From: Ariolimax columbianus
Lineage: Eukaryota; Mollusca; Gastropoda; Stylommatophora; Arionidae
Length of the DNA: 64,000 nucleotides
Direction of reading: 5' to 3'
Assembly (NCBI GenBank): GCA_036924085.1
Contig: JAVGWX010000013.1
Coordinates: 55,746,336-55,810,335 of the forward strand
Every line of letters starts with the position of its first letter. Positions within the stretch are counted from its first letter, which is position 1. Both the position numbers and the translations under genes were made by a program. Positions 1 through 10,463 of this stretch are shown here, one piece after another. A model generated the notes under the pieces. That model was not told where the DNA came from. It saw only the letters and a program-made list of their open reading frames with translations, and did no database searches.

Positions 1-390
1 GCAAACAGCCAGTTATGAGTCACTGACTTTTGTCAGCTCATTCGCTTTGCTGCATCTTCGACCTCTCGGCCAGTTATGAGTCACTGTCCGCTCATTTACT
101 GTGCTGCATCTTCCATCTCTCGGCCAGTTATGAGTCACTGTCCGCTCATTTACTGTGCTGACTCGTCCATCTCTCGGCCAGTTATGAGTCACTGTCCGCT
201 CATTTACTGTGCTGCATCTTCGACCTCTCGGCCAGTTATGAGTCACTGTCCGCTCATTTACTGTGCTGCATCTTCCATCTCTCGGCCAGTTATGAGTCAC
301 TGTCTGCTCATTTACTGTGCTGACTCGTCCATCTCTCGGCCAGTTATGAGTCACTGTCCGCTCATTTACTGTGCTGCATCTTCGACCCCT
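1..390. repeat. 54-bp minisatellite, about 7 copies
   Basis: Units begin with GGCCAGTTATGAGTCACTG and recur every 54 bp (one first spacing is longer). Two unit types alternate, differing at the end (GCATCTTCC versus GACTCGTCC). Because 54 is a multiple of three, both strands stay open across the array and give spurious repeat peptides. The array probably lies in an upstream intron of the plus-strand membrane-protein gene. Confidence 0.95.
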
Positions 391-690
391 CTAGATTTAC
401 GTCATTCCGATCATCTACAAAAATCTTGTTCTCTTGGAATTAGCTTTGATGTGTCCTATGTCAATTTTTTTTATATTTCACAGATTTTAGGCTATTCAAG
501 TGGATGAAATTAAGGATAGTGGTAGTGTCCAAGCGTCACCTTAGCCATAAGTGACCCGTTCCTCGACATGGTAGCTAATCTTGTGCGGGTCCCAACCCCG
601 TCTCATTCCAGTCCTGTAGTTTTGTCACAAAGTGACGAGTGGACGATTGGATTGTTCTTGCTCCCTGAAATCGCCCACGCTTGGTCATGT
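391..690. other. Unassigned spacer
   Basis: Single-copy-looking sequence between two arrays. There is an acceptor-like pyrimidine run ending in CAG at about 483, but no open frame after it extends past about 25 codons to a convincing donor, so no exon is called. Confidence 0.4.
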
Positions 691-699
691 GACGATGTT

Positions 700-1165
700 G
701 GTTCAATTGTGATGTGGGGATCTGGTCTGTTGGTTCAAATGTGATGTAGGGATCTGGTCTGTTGGTTCAATTGTGATGTGGGATCTGGTCTGTTGGTTCA
801 AATGTGATGTAAGGATGTAGGGATCTGGTCTGTTGGTTCAATTGTGATGTGGGGATCTGGTCTGTTGGTTCAATTGTGATGTGGGGATCTGGTCTGTTGG
901 TTCAAATGTGATGTAGGGATCTGGTCTGTTGGTTCAAATGTGATGTAAGGATGTAGGGATCTGGTCTGTTGGTTCAATTGTGATGTGGGGATCTAGTCTG
1001 TTGGTTCAATTGTGATGTGGCGATATAGGGATCTGGTATGTTGGTTCAAATGTGATGTAGGGATCTGGTCTGTTGGTTCAATTGTGATGTGGTGATATGG
1101 GGATCTGGTCTGTTAGTTCAAATGTGATGTGGTAATGTAGGGATCTGGTCTGTTGGTTCTTGGCT
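700..1165. repeat. 32-bp minisatellite, about 14 copies
   Basis: The unit is GGTTCAATTGTGATG followed by TGGGGATCTGGTCTGTT. Two subtypes differ at CAATTG versus CAAATG, and some units carry an extra ATGTAAGG insert. Noncoding; probably intronic to the plus-strand gene. Confidence 0.95.
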
Positions 1166-1491
1166 TGGCCCAAATGTCAAGTAGTCAATAATGTCCTAAG
1201 GGTCCTAAAAGGTAGCTAAGGACAATTTGGTTGAGATCAGTGGGAACAGTTTAAAATTGTTTAACAAACAGACTGCTTCGATCGAGCTATGACTTTTAGT
1301 TTCAAAAGTGCTCTGCAACCTAACCTGTGTGTGCTTGCAGAATTTCACTTGTTGATGGTAGGCAGACATATTTGTAGGCAGTAGGGATGTCTTGAGAGAT
1401 AGGGAAGAGAGGTAATAAGCGAATGGATAAGGTATCATGTACTAGTTTGTGTAACTGATGACCAGTAAGCTGCTACAATGTTCTCACACAG

Positions 1492-1594
1492 ACACAGCTG
1501 GGACTCAGTGGATACCTTTTAGCATTGCTCTACTCATGGCTGCAGCCATTGTCATCTTTGCTGGCGTGACCTACTTTCTCTACCAAACTAAGAG
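1492..1594 (+). CDS. Transmembrane exon of an unidentified type I membrane protein
   Basis: The exon follows a pyrimidine-rich acceptor (TTCTCACACAG) and ends at a good donor (AGAG, then GTATGT). Translated in the phase that joins the next exon, it reads TAGTQWIPFSIALLMAAA and continues IVIFAGVTYFLYQTKR: about 23 hydrophobic residues followed by a positively charged stop-transfer segment. The first two bases complete a codon from an upstream exon that is outside the window or unrecognised. The last two bases (AG) pair with the first base of the next exon to give Arg. Orientation with the C-terminus in the cytoplasm is inferred from the K/R-rich flank and the hydrophilic tail that follows. The protein family is not recognised. 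Confidence 0.75.
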
Positions 1595-1624
1595 GTATGT
1601 TATCACTTGGTGAGTAGGTGCTTG

Positions 1625-2485
1625 ACTGAGACAGTCACCTCTAGGTGTTTCATCTACAAGATTTTCACTTGACTGACCCACTGAGACAGTCACCTCTAGG
1701 TGTTTCATCTACAAGATTTTCACTTGACTGATCCACTGAGACAGTCACCTCTAGGTGTTGCATCTACAAGATTTTCACTTGACTGACACACTGAGACAGT
1801 CACCTCTAGGTGTTTTATCTACAACTAAAGATTTTCACTTGACTGATGCACTGAGACAGTCACCTCTAGGTGTTTCATCTACAACTACAAGATTTTCACT
1901 TGACTGACGCACTGAGACAGTCACCTCTAGGTGTTTCATCTACAAGATTTTCACTTGACTGATGCACTGAGATAGTCACCTCTAGTTGTTTCATCTACAA
2001 CTACAAGATTTTCACTTGACTGATGCAATGAGACAGGCACCTCTAGGTGTTTCATCTAAAAGATTTTCACTTGACTGATGCACTGAGATAGTCACCTCTA
2101 GGTGTTTCGTCTACAACTACAAGATTTTCACTTGACTGATGCACTGAGACAGTCACCTCTAGGTGTTTCATCTACAACTACAAGATTTTCACTTCACTGA
2201 CGCACTGAGACAGTCACCTCTAGGTGTTTTGTCTACAAGATTTTCACTTCACTGACGCACTGAGACAGTCACCTCTAGGTGTTTTGTCTACAAGATTTTC
2301 ACTTCACTGACGCACTGAGACAGTCACCTCTAGGTGTTTCATCTACAAGATTTTCACTTGACTGATGCACTGAGACAGTCATCTCTAGGTGTTTCATCTA
2401 CAAGATTTTCATTTGACTGATGCACTGAGACAGTCATCTCTAGGTGTTTCATCTACAACTACAAGATTTTCACTTGACTGATGCA
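1625..2485. repeat. 55-bp minisatellite, about 15 copies
   Basis: The unit contains CACTGAGACAGTCACCTCTA followed by GGTGTTTCATCTACAAGATTTTCACTTGACTGATG. Some units carry a 6-bp ACAACT insertion, making 61 bp. The array starts about 30 bp after the splice donor at 1595. Confidence 0.95.
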
Positions 2486-2544
2486 CAAATTAACAATACG
2501 GTAATAGTTTGTTTCTCTGAGTTCCAAGATAACATAAAACAATC

Positions 2545-2760
2545 CAAGTGGTCTGCTGGGTTCTTTGTGTATGATAAAGACAAGAATAGCACCACTGCTC
2601 CACAGAGAATATGTCATAACTGTGTGACATGGCATAACAGTCGCCATGGTTAGGTGGTTTGTCAAGAGCAGCATAGATGGCGCCTAACAGGCTGCGGGTC
2701 TACTTTGCTCTAGTGTTTGAGTCTATTAAGAAGGACTCCCACATCAGTTAACCACCCTCC
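2545..2760 (+). repeat. Dispersed repeat R1, copy 1
   Basis: Shares long stretches with 6600-6790, 14955-15075 and (reversed) 44527-44720. Shared landmarks are CACCACTGC(T/C)CCACAGAGA, AACTGTGTGACAT, TTAGGTGGTTTGT and GGCGCCTAACAGGCTGCGGG. No protein-coding potential was recognised. It is probably a SINE or the 3' part of a LINE, family unknown. Confidence 0.75.
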
Positions 2761-2762
2761 TA

Positions 2763-2830
2763 GAAACTGGTTGTATACAGACTCTACAGAGTCTTCTAAA
2801 CCAGTATAAAGATATTAAGTTAAGTATGTC
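2763..2830 (+). mobile_element. 3' terminal stub of the CR1-like LINE C
   Basis: The sequence ACTGGTTGTATACAGACTCT, followed by TCTTCTAAACCAGTATAAAG and TTAAG repeats, matches the last ~65 bp of the LINE at 60278-64000 and the truncated copy at 21880-22098. This is an extreme 5' truncation. Confidence 0.75.
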
Positions 2831-3010
2831 TACTGTGAAGTAGTTCATTTATGGCTAGGCTTGTACCAAACACATTTGTTTGTTATCCAAATGTATTGCT
2901 TGAATGTTTGTAAATGCTTATGTTTGATTGCTTATTTCTAACTGTGGGTAAGGATAGTAAAACAATGAATTCATACTCTAAGGCTGTGTCACACTCTCTT
3001 GTCATTTCAG

Positions 3011-4130
3011 ACTGAAGTTGGACTTTTTAGATAAACAAAGTGGACACAACTCTCAAGCCTCAGGAGATCCAGGATACATGACGCCTTCCATCTCTAATGT
3101 GAGCCAGCTGTCTGCATGTGCACTAGATGGTGATTACTTTAGTAGTATGTTAGCTAATGATCTGGACAACAAAAGATCCAACAACTGCCTACAAGGTCAG
3201 GGCTTACCATGGCACAAATCTGGGGAGATAATATTACTTCCAGAAAAACTCATGGCTGGTGACATGCAGCATCCATTTTATGTTGCAAATATCCCTGGGA
3301 GCGACTATTTCTCTAGTCACTCTTCGCCAATAGATTCTGACTGTGCAAAATTATTAACAAGTACCAAACAACAATTTGAAATGGATGGCAATTATTTTGG
3401 TTCAGATAAGAACGGTCATGATACTTCTACCCATGCTCAGTTCTATATGCAAAAATCTCAACGCAGATTGAACTCTAATTTGAAAAGACGGCTTCAGAAA
3501 CACAGTTACCTTGAGCATTCCAGCTACGCACAAATGACTGGTGTTAAAGGTCTGGTTCACAGGTGTGGAATTGCTGGAGCATCATTGATCCACAGTGCTG
3601 CTTTCTGGAACAGAAGATTAGACCATGCCCCATCTAAGCAGGCCAAATCAGCTCCAAGTTTTCTCAAACTAAGGCAGTCAGTCTACAAGATGTGCACAAC
3701 AAGACATTTCCATACAACATCCAAAAGGTTTCAACGTTTCAATTTCTCAAATGATGCTTCTCATATGACAAGCTCAGACACTGTGTCACACGCATGCTCT
3801 TCCACATGTGTGGAAGGCAATCTACCAACAACCAGTGAAGGCAAGGATATGGGTAATGGCACACCTCACCATGTAGGAAAGAGAATCGGGCATGTTGGTC
3901 ATTTGCTTCGCAATGGGCGCACAGGGAGAACTGCCAGACATCCAGAAAACACATTTGACCCTTCAGAGCATATACAAGTGCCAACATTGACTTATGTTAA
4001 CGAAGCATTTGATAGCAATCACAGTAGTCAAGTTAAATTGAAAAGGCCTACTTTCAGAGCATTGAAGATGTCAAACGTTCTAGGAAAGATAAGAAGCAGA
4101 CAAGCAAATAGATTTATATACCAACAATGA
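3011..4130 (+). CDS. Cytoplasmic tail and C-terminus of an unidentified membrane protein
   Basis: The exon starts after TCATTTCAG and stays open for 372 codons to TGA at 4128-4130; the apparent TTG start at 3018 is only an exon-internal codon. The tail is hydrophilic, rich in Ser, Asn, His, Lys and Arg, and has no recognisable catalytic domain. Tyrosines recur in similar contexts: GDPGYMTPS near tail residue 20, LDGDYFSS near 40, PGSDYFSS near 97, DGNYFGS near 126, a YAQM further on and TYVNEAF near the end. By general motif knowledge YxxM-type sites can bind PI3-kinase SH2 domains and YxN sites bind Grb2-type SH2 domains, so a phosphotyrosine-signalling receptor is plausible but inferred. 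The gene converges on HECTD1. The ectodomain is outside the window. Confidence 0.75.
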
Positions 4131-4585
4131 AACTGTGATTGTGTTCACTTATCTATACAGAGAAGATTTTCTATGCCAGCAATGTGATTGTGTTCACATA
4201 TCTATACAATTAAGATTTTCTATGCCAGCAATAACATTGTGTTCACATATCTATACAAATAAGATTTTCTATGCCAGCAATAACATTGTGTTCACATATC
4301 TATACAGAGAAGCAGACAGATTTTCTATACCAGCAATGAGATTAAGATTGTGTTCACATATCTATACAGAGAAGCAGACAAATGTTCTATGCCGACAATG
4401 AGATTGTGTTCACATATCTATACAGAGAAGCGGACATATTTTCTATGCCAGCAATGAGATTGTGTTCACATATCTATACAGAGAAGCAGACAGATTTTCT
4501 ATGCCAGCAATGAGATGTGTTCACATATCTATACAGAGAAGCAGACAGATTTTCTATGCCAGCAATGAGATTATGTTCACATATC
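4131..4585 (+). repeat. Minisatellite in the probable 3' UTR, units of about 48-56 bp, about 9 copies
   Basis: The array starts directly after the stop codon of the membrane-protein gene. Units contain TGTTCACATATCTATACAG, often followed by AGAAGCAGACAGATTTTCTA and TGCCAGCAATGAGA. Early units are shorter because they lack the AGCAGACAG piece. It would be transcribed as 3' UTR if the message extends to the AATAAA at 4641. Confidence 0.9.
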
Positions 4586-4640
4586 TTCATGTTACAGCCA
4601 CAAGGCCTTCATCGGGGACAAAGAACACATTAAAACAACT

Positions 4641-4646
4641 AATAAA
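4641..4646 (+). promoter_or_regulatory. Candidate polyadenylation signal AATAAA
   Basis: The first AATAAA after the stop at 4130 on the plus strand, about 510 nt downstream and just past the 3' UTR array. The assignment is positional only. Confidence 0.4.
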
Positions 4647-4679
4647 TCCTAACAAACATAAAGACAATTTATGATAATC

Positions 4680-5790
4680 ATCACTCAGAATATGGTCAGA
4701 AATCTACAAGTCACAATATTCCAGTTATGAAAACAAGTAGACCAAACAAGCAATAAGTCAATATGATCCAACGTAAAATTAATACAAATGAAAATGAACT
4801 CACATAGATACACACGCATGTAACACAAATGTGTTATACATGAAACATGAGTATATAAACTAACACACACCCGTACACGTACATATATATATGAACAAAC
4901 ACATACTAATTTTTTTTTAAATAAATAAATTGAGAAAAAATATAAGCACATAGACACATACACAGAAAGAAAGAAACGGATAAACAAAAATAAGAAATGT
5001 ATAACAAGATAGTTAGAAGACAAAAGGGGGAAATGAGAGAAAATGAAAGAGATGAATGTACAAGGGAACCTACTCAAGGTATGAAACACATTAATAATGT
5101 GAGATGAAGGCAGCCCATGAGGTAGATCATTCTATTCTCTCAGAGAAGCAAGAGATGATTCCATGGTGCTAGGACCATTAAATTAGTAGGTGAACAGAAT
5201 TCTTTGATATCATTGAGATGGAGCAAGAAGCACACATTACATTCTAATCCAGTCTCACCGATGTACGTCATGTCACTGGATTACTGTATGGCCCATCCTT
5301 CAGTGACGGTTACACCGTTGAGGGTCCCAACTTCTCTGTCATGGCAATGATGAACCAGTGGATGATGAGTGGCCTATCTGTGACATCGTGAATGTTGCAA
5401 CTTGATGCCAGGGAGTCGGACCAGTAGGTTGGTGGTTGCCCCCAGGGTTGCTTCTCGTCTCTACTGCCGATGTACTCCATCGATTGTCCATTCTTCGCAG
5501 TAATGTCATGTCACACCGGTGGTAAATGATGGAATATATTATATCGAATTATTATTGGACTTGCAAGTAACCCGTTTTAATATCAATCACTGCCTTGGAG
5601 ACAGTTACTGAATGTACCTGATGACACATTTATGTAACACAGCCATGCTCGTTGTTACAGGGCATGGTGCCCAGGTGGTCCCACATGTTTTTGTCATTTA
5701 GGCCAACAAAGGAATGATCAGGAAACACTTTACACGTGGAGGATAGGGAGATGGCAGAATAAGATATCATGGACAGAGAAGTAAGGGTGA
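4680..5790. other. Intergenic spacer between the convergent genes
   Basis: 4680-5090 is A-rich with scattered ACACA runs. 5100-5790 is more complex but holds no convincing exon, RT motif or tandem array. Confidence 0.5.
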
Positions 5791-5794
5791 TAAG

Positions 5795-6405
5795 TTAGGA
5801 TAAGTTTCACATGGTCAGAGGGAGGCTGATGAATAGAAGTGTCACATGGTCAGAGGGAGGCTAATGAATAGAAGTTTCATATGGTCAGAGGGAGACTAAT
5901 GAATAGAAGTTTCAGATGGTCAGAGGGAGGCTGATAAATAGAAGTTTCACATGGTCAGAGGGAGGCTGATGAATAGAGGTTTCACATGGTCAGAGGGAGG
6001 CTGATGAATAGAAGTGTCACATGGTCAGAGGGAGGCTAATGAATAGAAGTTTCATATGGTCAGAGGGAGGCTAATGAATAGAAGTTTCAGATGGTCAGAG
6101 GGAGGCTGATAAATAGAAGTTTCACATGGTCAGAGGGAGGCTGATGAATAGAAGTTTCACATGGTCAGAGGGAGGCTGATGAATAGAAGTTTCATATAGT
6201 TTCATATGGTCAGAGGGAGGCTGATGAATAGAAGTTTCACATGGTCAGAGGGAAGCTGATGAATAGAAGTTTCATATAGTTTCATATGGTCAGAGGGAGG
6301 TTGATGAATATATGTTTTATGTAGTTTCATATGGTCAGAGGGAGGCTGATGAATAGAAGTTTCATATAGTTTCATATGGTCAGAGGGAGGCTGATGAATA
6401 GAAGT
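5795..6405. repeat. 35-bp minisatellite, about 17 copies
   Basis: The unit is CACATGGTCAGAGGGAGGCT followed by GATGAATAGAAGTTT. Some units carry a duplicated TTTCATATAG segment near the right end. Short ORFs across it are artefacts of the repeat. Confidence 0.95.
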
Positions 6406-6599
6406 AAGGGTGTCATTAGTGGAGGGCAGAGATGAGTGTAGCCTCAGGGTTGCAGAAGAGGTCAAGCATATGACGAGCCTTCTGTAGGAAGTCCTCGCAG
6501 TCTTACAAAGGTGTGGTTATTGGAAGAAGGAGAGTGAATTCCAACATGATTTGTGGTGGCAAGAAATGTCGGAGTTTATTATGCTTCACTAGGTACAAG

Positions 6600-6790
6600 T
6601 ATGGTCCGTCGGGGTCCTTGTGGGCGACAAGAATAACACCACTGCCCCACAGAGAGCCTGTCGTAAAACGCAACTGTGTGACATAGGCCTCGGTTAGGTG
6701 GTTTGTTAAGAACAGCATTGCGGGTCTACTTTGCACTAGATTTTGATTCTATTAAGATGGACTTATAAATCAGTTAACCATCCTCCGCGG
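6600..6790 (+). repeat. Dispersed repeat R1, copy 2
   Basis: Shares GACAAGAATA(A/G)CACCACTGC, CCACAGAGAG, AACTGTGTGACAT, GGTTAGGTGGTTTGT and the terminal GGGTCTACTTTGC block with copy 1. It lacks the GGCGCC segment. Confidence 0.75.
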
Positions 6791-6794
6791 CATT

Positions 6795-7850
6795 TGTTTC
6801 AATGCAGTGGAGTAATAATCTGTTCGAGCCTATCCCATTAAACAGAGAATCCTTCCTTGGAGAGCTACAGGTTGACTAAGACTAAAGTGTTTTCGCTGGT
6901 TCAGTCAGAAAAAATGAGTGCAAAAGATATGTTTGTAGTTCTTTTTAATGGTTACAAGAGAATATGTGGCAGGGACTAGAGGAAATCTGGTGCAAGCAAC
7001 ATTAATGGAGCACACATTTTGTCTTTGTGATTTGAAAGCAATCTCAACATCAGATATGTTAGGTAATTCATTTTGTTTATTTTTGTGTACTCCAAACTTG
7101 ATTCTGCTGGCAATGGTTACATAGTCAAACAATGTACATCTATCACTCATCAACAAGATGACAACTTCTGAGGTGAACAAGATTAACCATCCTTCTCACT
7201 AAGTTATCTGGTCTAGGGTAGTCAACTATTTGTTTTCTTAAATACAAAATACACAAGATTTGGCAGTATCTAAGACATAAGCAAAACAGAACACAATATC
7301 TTATTTATGACTTACTTTCCATAAAAACTACTGACAAATTGTCTATTTACTTTTTACAATTGAGTGAGAGAGGTAGGACCTCGTTTAGAAACGTGTCCTT
7401 TTTTTCAACAGCAATACATAGATTTGTACATTTATATATACACACAAATATCTATAATATATATGTATATACAAAACACTAAGGACCAACATGTACAATT
7501 TTAAACCCTGACTAAAAAAACTATTAAAATGCACAAAGTTAACTGCATTCAAGGTTGAACATTTCTCCTTTCATTTCTGATGTAGTGCTTGAAAATCAGT
7601 GAGACTTTGACTGCTGGACATAAAACTATCAAAGCTTCTTTTCATTATTCACTGTTTTTCCTCCTTGACATGTTTAAATATGCCCAACAAGCATATCATG
7701 TTTGTTTTGTTTAAAAACTTTTTATATAAATTGTGTGATGTTATGTGTTTTAAGGAAAGGCCGACACGCAAAAAATATTAAGTAAAAAAAATGGTGGGTG
7801 ACTGTGGGATCAAGCTGGGTAAAACAATGGACATAAAATCATTATACGAG
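6795..7850. other. AT-rich spacer downstream of the 62-bp array
   Basis: No exon, RT motif or repeat family was recognised. On the minus strand an AATAAA occurs near 7076, which could serve a long HECTD1 3' UTR, but nothing singles it out. Confidence 0.4.
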
Positions 7851-7854
7851 GGGC

Positions 7855-9592
7855 AGTGTTTGACAGTAACAGCACTGCTTCCTGTTGTCTATATGGAGCT
7901 GATGTATGCAACATAAACTGTTTGACAGTAACAGCACTGCTTCCTGTTGTCTATATGGAGCTGATGTATGCAACATAAACTGTTTGACAGTAACATCACT
8001 GCTTCCTGTTGTCTATATGGAGCTGATGTATGCAACATAAACTGTTTGACAGTAACATCACTGCTTCCTGTTGTCTATATGGAGCTGATGTATGCAACAT
8101 AAACTGTTTGACAGTAACAGCACTGCTTCCTGTTGTCTATATGGAGCTGATGTATGCAACATAAACTGTTTGACAGTAACATCACTGCTTCCTGTTGTCT
8201 ATATGGAGCTGATGTATGCAACATAAACTGTTTGACAGTAACATCACTGCTTCCTGTTGTCTATATGGAGCTGATGTATGCAACATAAACTGTTTGACAG
8301 TAACAGCACTGCTTCCTGTTGTCTATATGGAGCTGATGTATGCAACATAAACTGTTTGACAGTAACATCACTGCTTCCTGTTGTCTATATGGAGCTGATG
8401 TATGCAACATAAACTGTTTGACAGTAACAGCACTGCTTCCTGTTGTCTATATGGAGCTGATGTATGCAACATAAACTGTTTGACAGTAACATCACTGCTT
8501 CCTGTTGTCTATATGGAGCTGATGTATGCAACATAAACTGTTTGACAGTAACATCACTGCTTCCTGTTGTCTATATGGAGCTGATGTATGCAACATAAAC
8601 TGTTTGACAGTAACATCACTGCTTCCTGTTGTCTATATGGAGCTGATGTATGCAACATAAACTGTTTGACAGTAACATCACTGCTTCCTGTTGTCTATAT
8701 GGAGCTGATGTATGCAACATAAACTGTTTGACAGTAACAGCACTGCTTCCTGTTGTCTATATGGAGCTGATGTATGCAACATAAACTGTTTGACAGTAAC
8801 ATCACTGCTTCCTGTTGTCTATATGGAGCTGATGTATGCAACATAAACTGTTTGACAGTAACATCACTGCTTCCTGTTGTCTATATGGAGCTGATGTATG
8901 CAACATAAACTGTTTGACAGTAACATCACTGCTTCCTGTTGTCTATATGGAGCTGATGTATGCAACATAAACTGTTTGATAGTAACAGCACTGCTTCCTG
9001 TTGTCTATATGGAGCTGATGTATGCAACATAAACTGTTTGACAGTAACATCACTGCTTCCTGTTGTCTATATGGAGCTGATGTATGCAACATAAACTGTT
9101 TGAGTAACATCACTGCTTCCTGTTGTCTATATGGAGCTGATGTATGCAACATAAACTGTTTGACAGTAACAGCACTGCTTCCTGTTGTCTATATGGAGCT
9201 GATGTATGCAACATAAACTGTTTGAGTAACATCACTGCTTCCTGTTGTCTATATGGAGCTGATGTATGCAACATAAACTGTTTGACAGTAACAGCACTGC
9301 TTCCTGTTGTCTATATGGAGCTGATGTATGCAACATAAACTGTTTGACAGTAACATCACTGCTTCCTGTTGTCTATATGGAGCTGATGTATGCAACATAA
9401 ACTGTTTGAGTAACATCACTGCTTCCTGTTGTCTATATGGAGCTGATGTATGCAACATAAACTGTTTGACAGTAACAGCACTGCTTCCTGTTGTCTATAT
9501 GGAGCTGATGTATGCAACATAAACTGTTTGACAGTAACAGCACTGCTTCCTGTTGTCTATATGGAGCTGATGTATGCAACATAAACTGTTTG
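7855..9592. repeat. 62-bp minisatellite, about 28 copies
   Basis: The unit is TTTGACAGTAACATCACTGC followed by TTCCTGTTGTCTATATGGAG and CTGATGTATGCAACATAAACTG. Variants differ mainly at one base (ACATC/ACAGC). Three units near 9100, 9223 and 9406 lack two bases (TTTGAGTAAC), so a larger block has probably been duplicated there. It lies 730 bp past the HECTD1 stop codon and may be transcribed in its 3' UTR. Confidence 0.97.
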
Positions 9593-9599
9593 ATACTGA

Positions 9600-10325
9600 A
9601 TTTTGAAGAGGTTGAGATAAGAGGTTGTGCACTTTTAATAATTTAAGCACACCCAAAAGTGTAAAGGAAAGTTGTGAATAAATCATATCTGCAACATAAT
9701 ATAGAAAGTTCAAGCAACTGAGCTGAAATCATGCCAGGAGCACTATCTATTGAGAGGTCATTACAGCGTTTCAACAAACAATGCCACTATTTGAAGCGTG
9801 GAAACAACAGCCATACTTCCCATACAGTTAGTTTGATATCAAACATGTTATACCAAAACGGCTTGAATTATTCTCTGAATATGTAATGTACAAACAACTG
9901 CCATGTCTGAATAACTATAAATAGTGATAATACAAGCAGAAAGTGGTAACTGAACTGACAACACAAGCAACCCACAAACTTATATAAACATGACGCACAT
10001 CATTACTATGTAAGCACAGTGCTCGTCCTAGACAACATATTTCTCTGTTCTTGTGACAACAGCATGTCCACAGTCAAGACAGCAAATTAAGTCAAATAAA
10101 GCTATAAACAACTATCTGTTTCCAGAGAGAGAGAGAGTGTGTGTGTGAAAGAGAGGGAATATGTGTGTGTGTGTGAGAGAGAGAAAGAGGGGGGGGGGGG
10201 AGAGAGAAATAGGGAGAAAGAAAGAGACAGATTGTTCCAAAAGTGACTTTTTTAAAAACTTGACTTTTAAGCACAAGGGAAAACCGAGTATCTCTGAAAT
10301 TCATTATCTCAATGTGTTGACAAAA
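9600..10325 (-). other. Immediate 3' flank / probable 3' UTR of HECTD1
   Basis: Follows the HECTD1 stop on the minus strand. It contains the purine-rich microsatellite at 10120-10235; the rest is unique-looking AT-rich DNA with no second gene seen. The polyadenylation site cannot be fixed from the sequence. Confidence 0.5.
10120..10235. repeat. GA/GT microsatellite with a G run
   Basis: Mixed GAGAGA, GTGTGT and GAAAGA repeats with a run of about ten G. On the HECTD1 message strand this is a CU/CA-rich tract about 90 nt after the stop codon. Confidence 0.9.
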
Positions 10326-10463
10326 TCAATTGAGATGGAAGCCCTTCTCCCTTGTTGCTGCAAGAAGACGTTCCCGCAAAATGTCCTCAGATGAATATTC
10401 AGGCAGCTTGAGGTAATGCACACAGGTGTTTACAGATGGGAAACTACCATCACTACCATCCAC
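10326..10463 (-). CDS. HECTD1: HECTD1 last coding exon: HECT C-lobe with the catalytic Cys and stop
   Basis: After the acceptor TTTGGCAG the exon encodes 45 residues and TGA at 10326-10328. It contains [17 protein letters not shown] and ends EKGFHLN. The Cys in NTC (codon 10422-10424) aligns with the HECT active-site cysteine, which takes ubiquitin from the E2 as a thioester before transfer to the substrate. The PEYSS context and the FHLN C-terminus are characteristic of HECTD1 rather than TRIP12, whose ending differs. Confidence 0.96.
   Translation of the reverse strand: MDGSDGSFPSVNTCVHYLKLPEYSSEDILRERLLAATREKGFHLN

Larger units (their letters stand above)
1595..3010 (+). other. Intron of the plus-strand membrane-protein gene
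   Basis: Bounded by GTATGT at 1595 and TCATTTCAG ending at 3010. It carries the 55-bp minisatellite, a copy of dispersed repeat R1 and the terminal stub of a CR1-like LINE. Confidence 0.7.

Noticed and set aside
76..507. 143-codon ORF at the left edge
   Set aside because: 54-bp tandem repeat with unique sequence only at the end; also open on the other strand.
391..620. Possible upstream exon of the membrane-protein gene after the CAG at 483
   Set aside because: All three frames hit stops within about 25 codons and no good donor precedes them.
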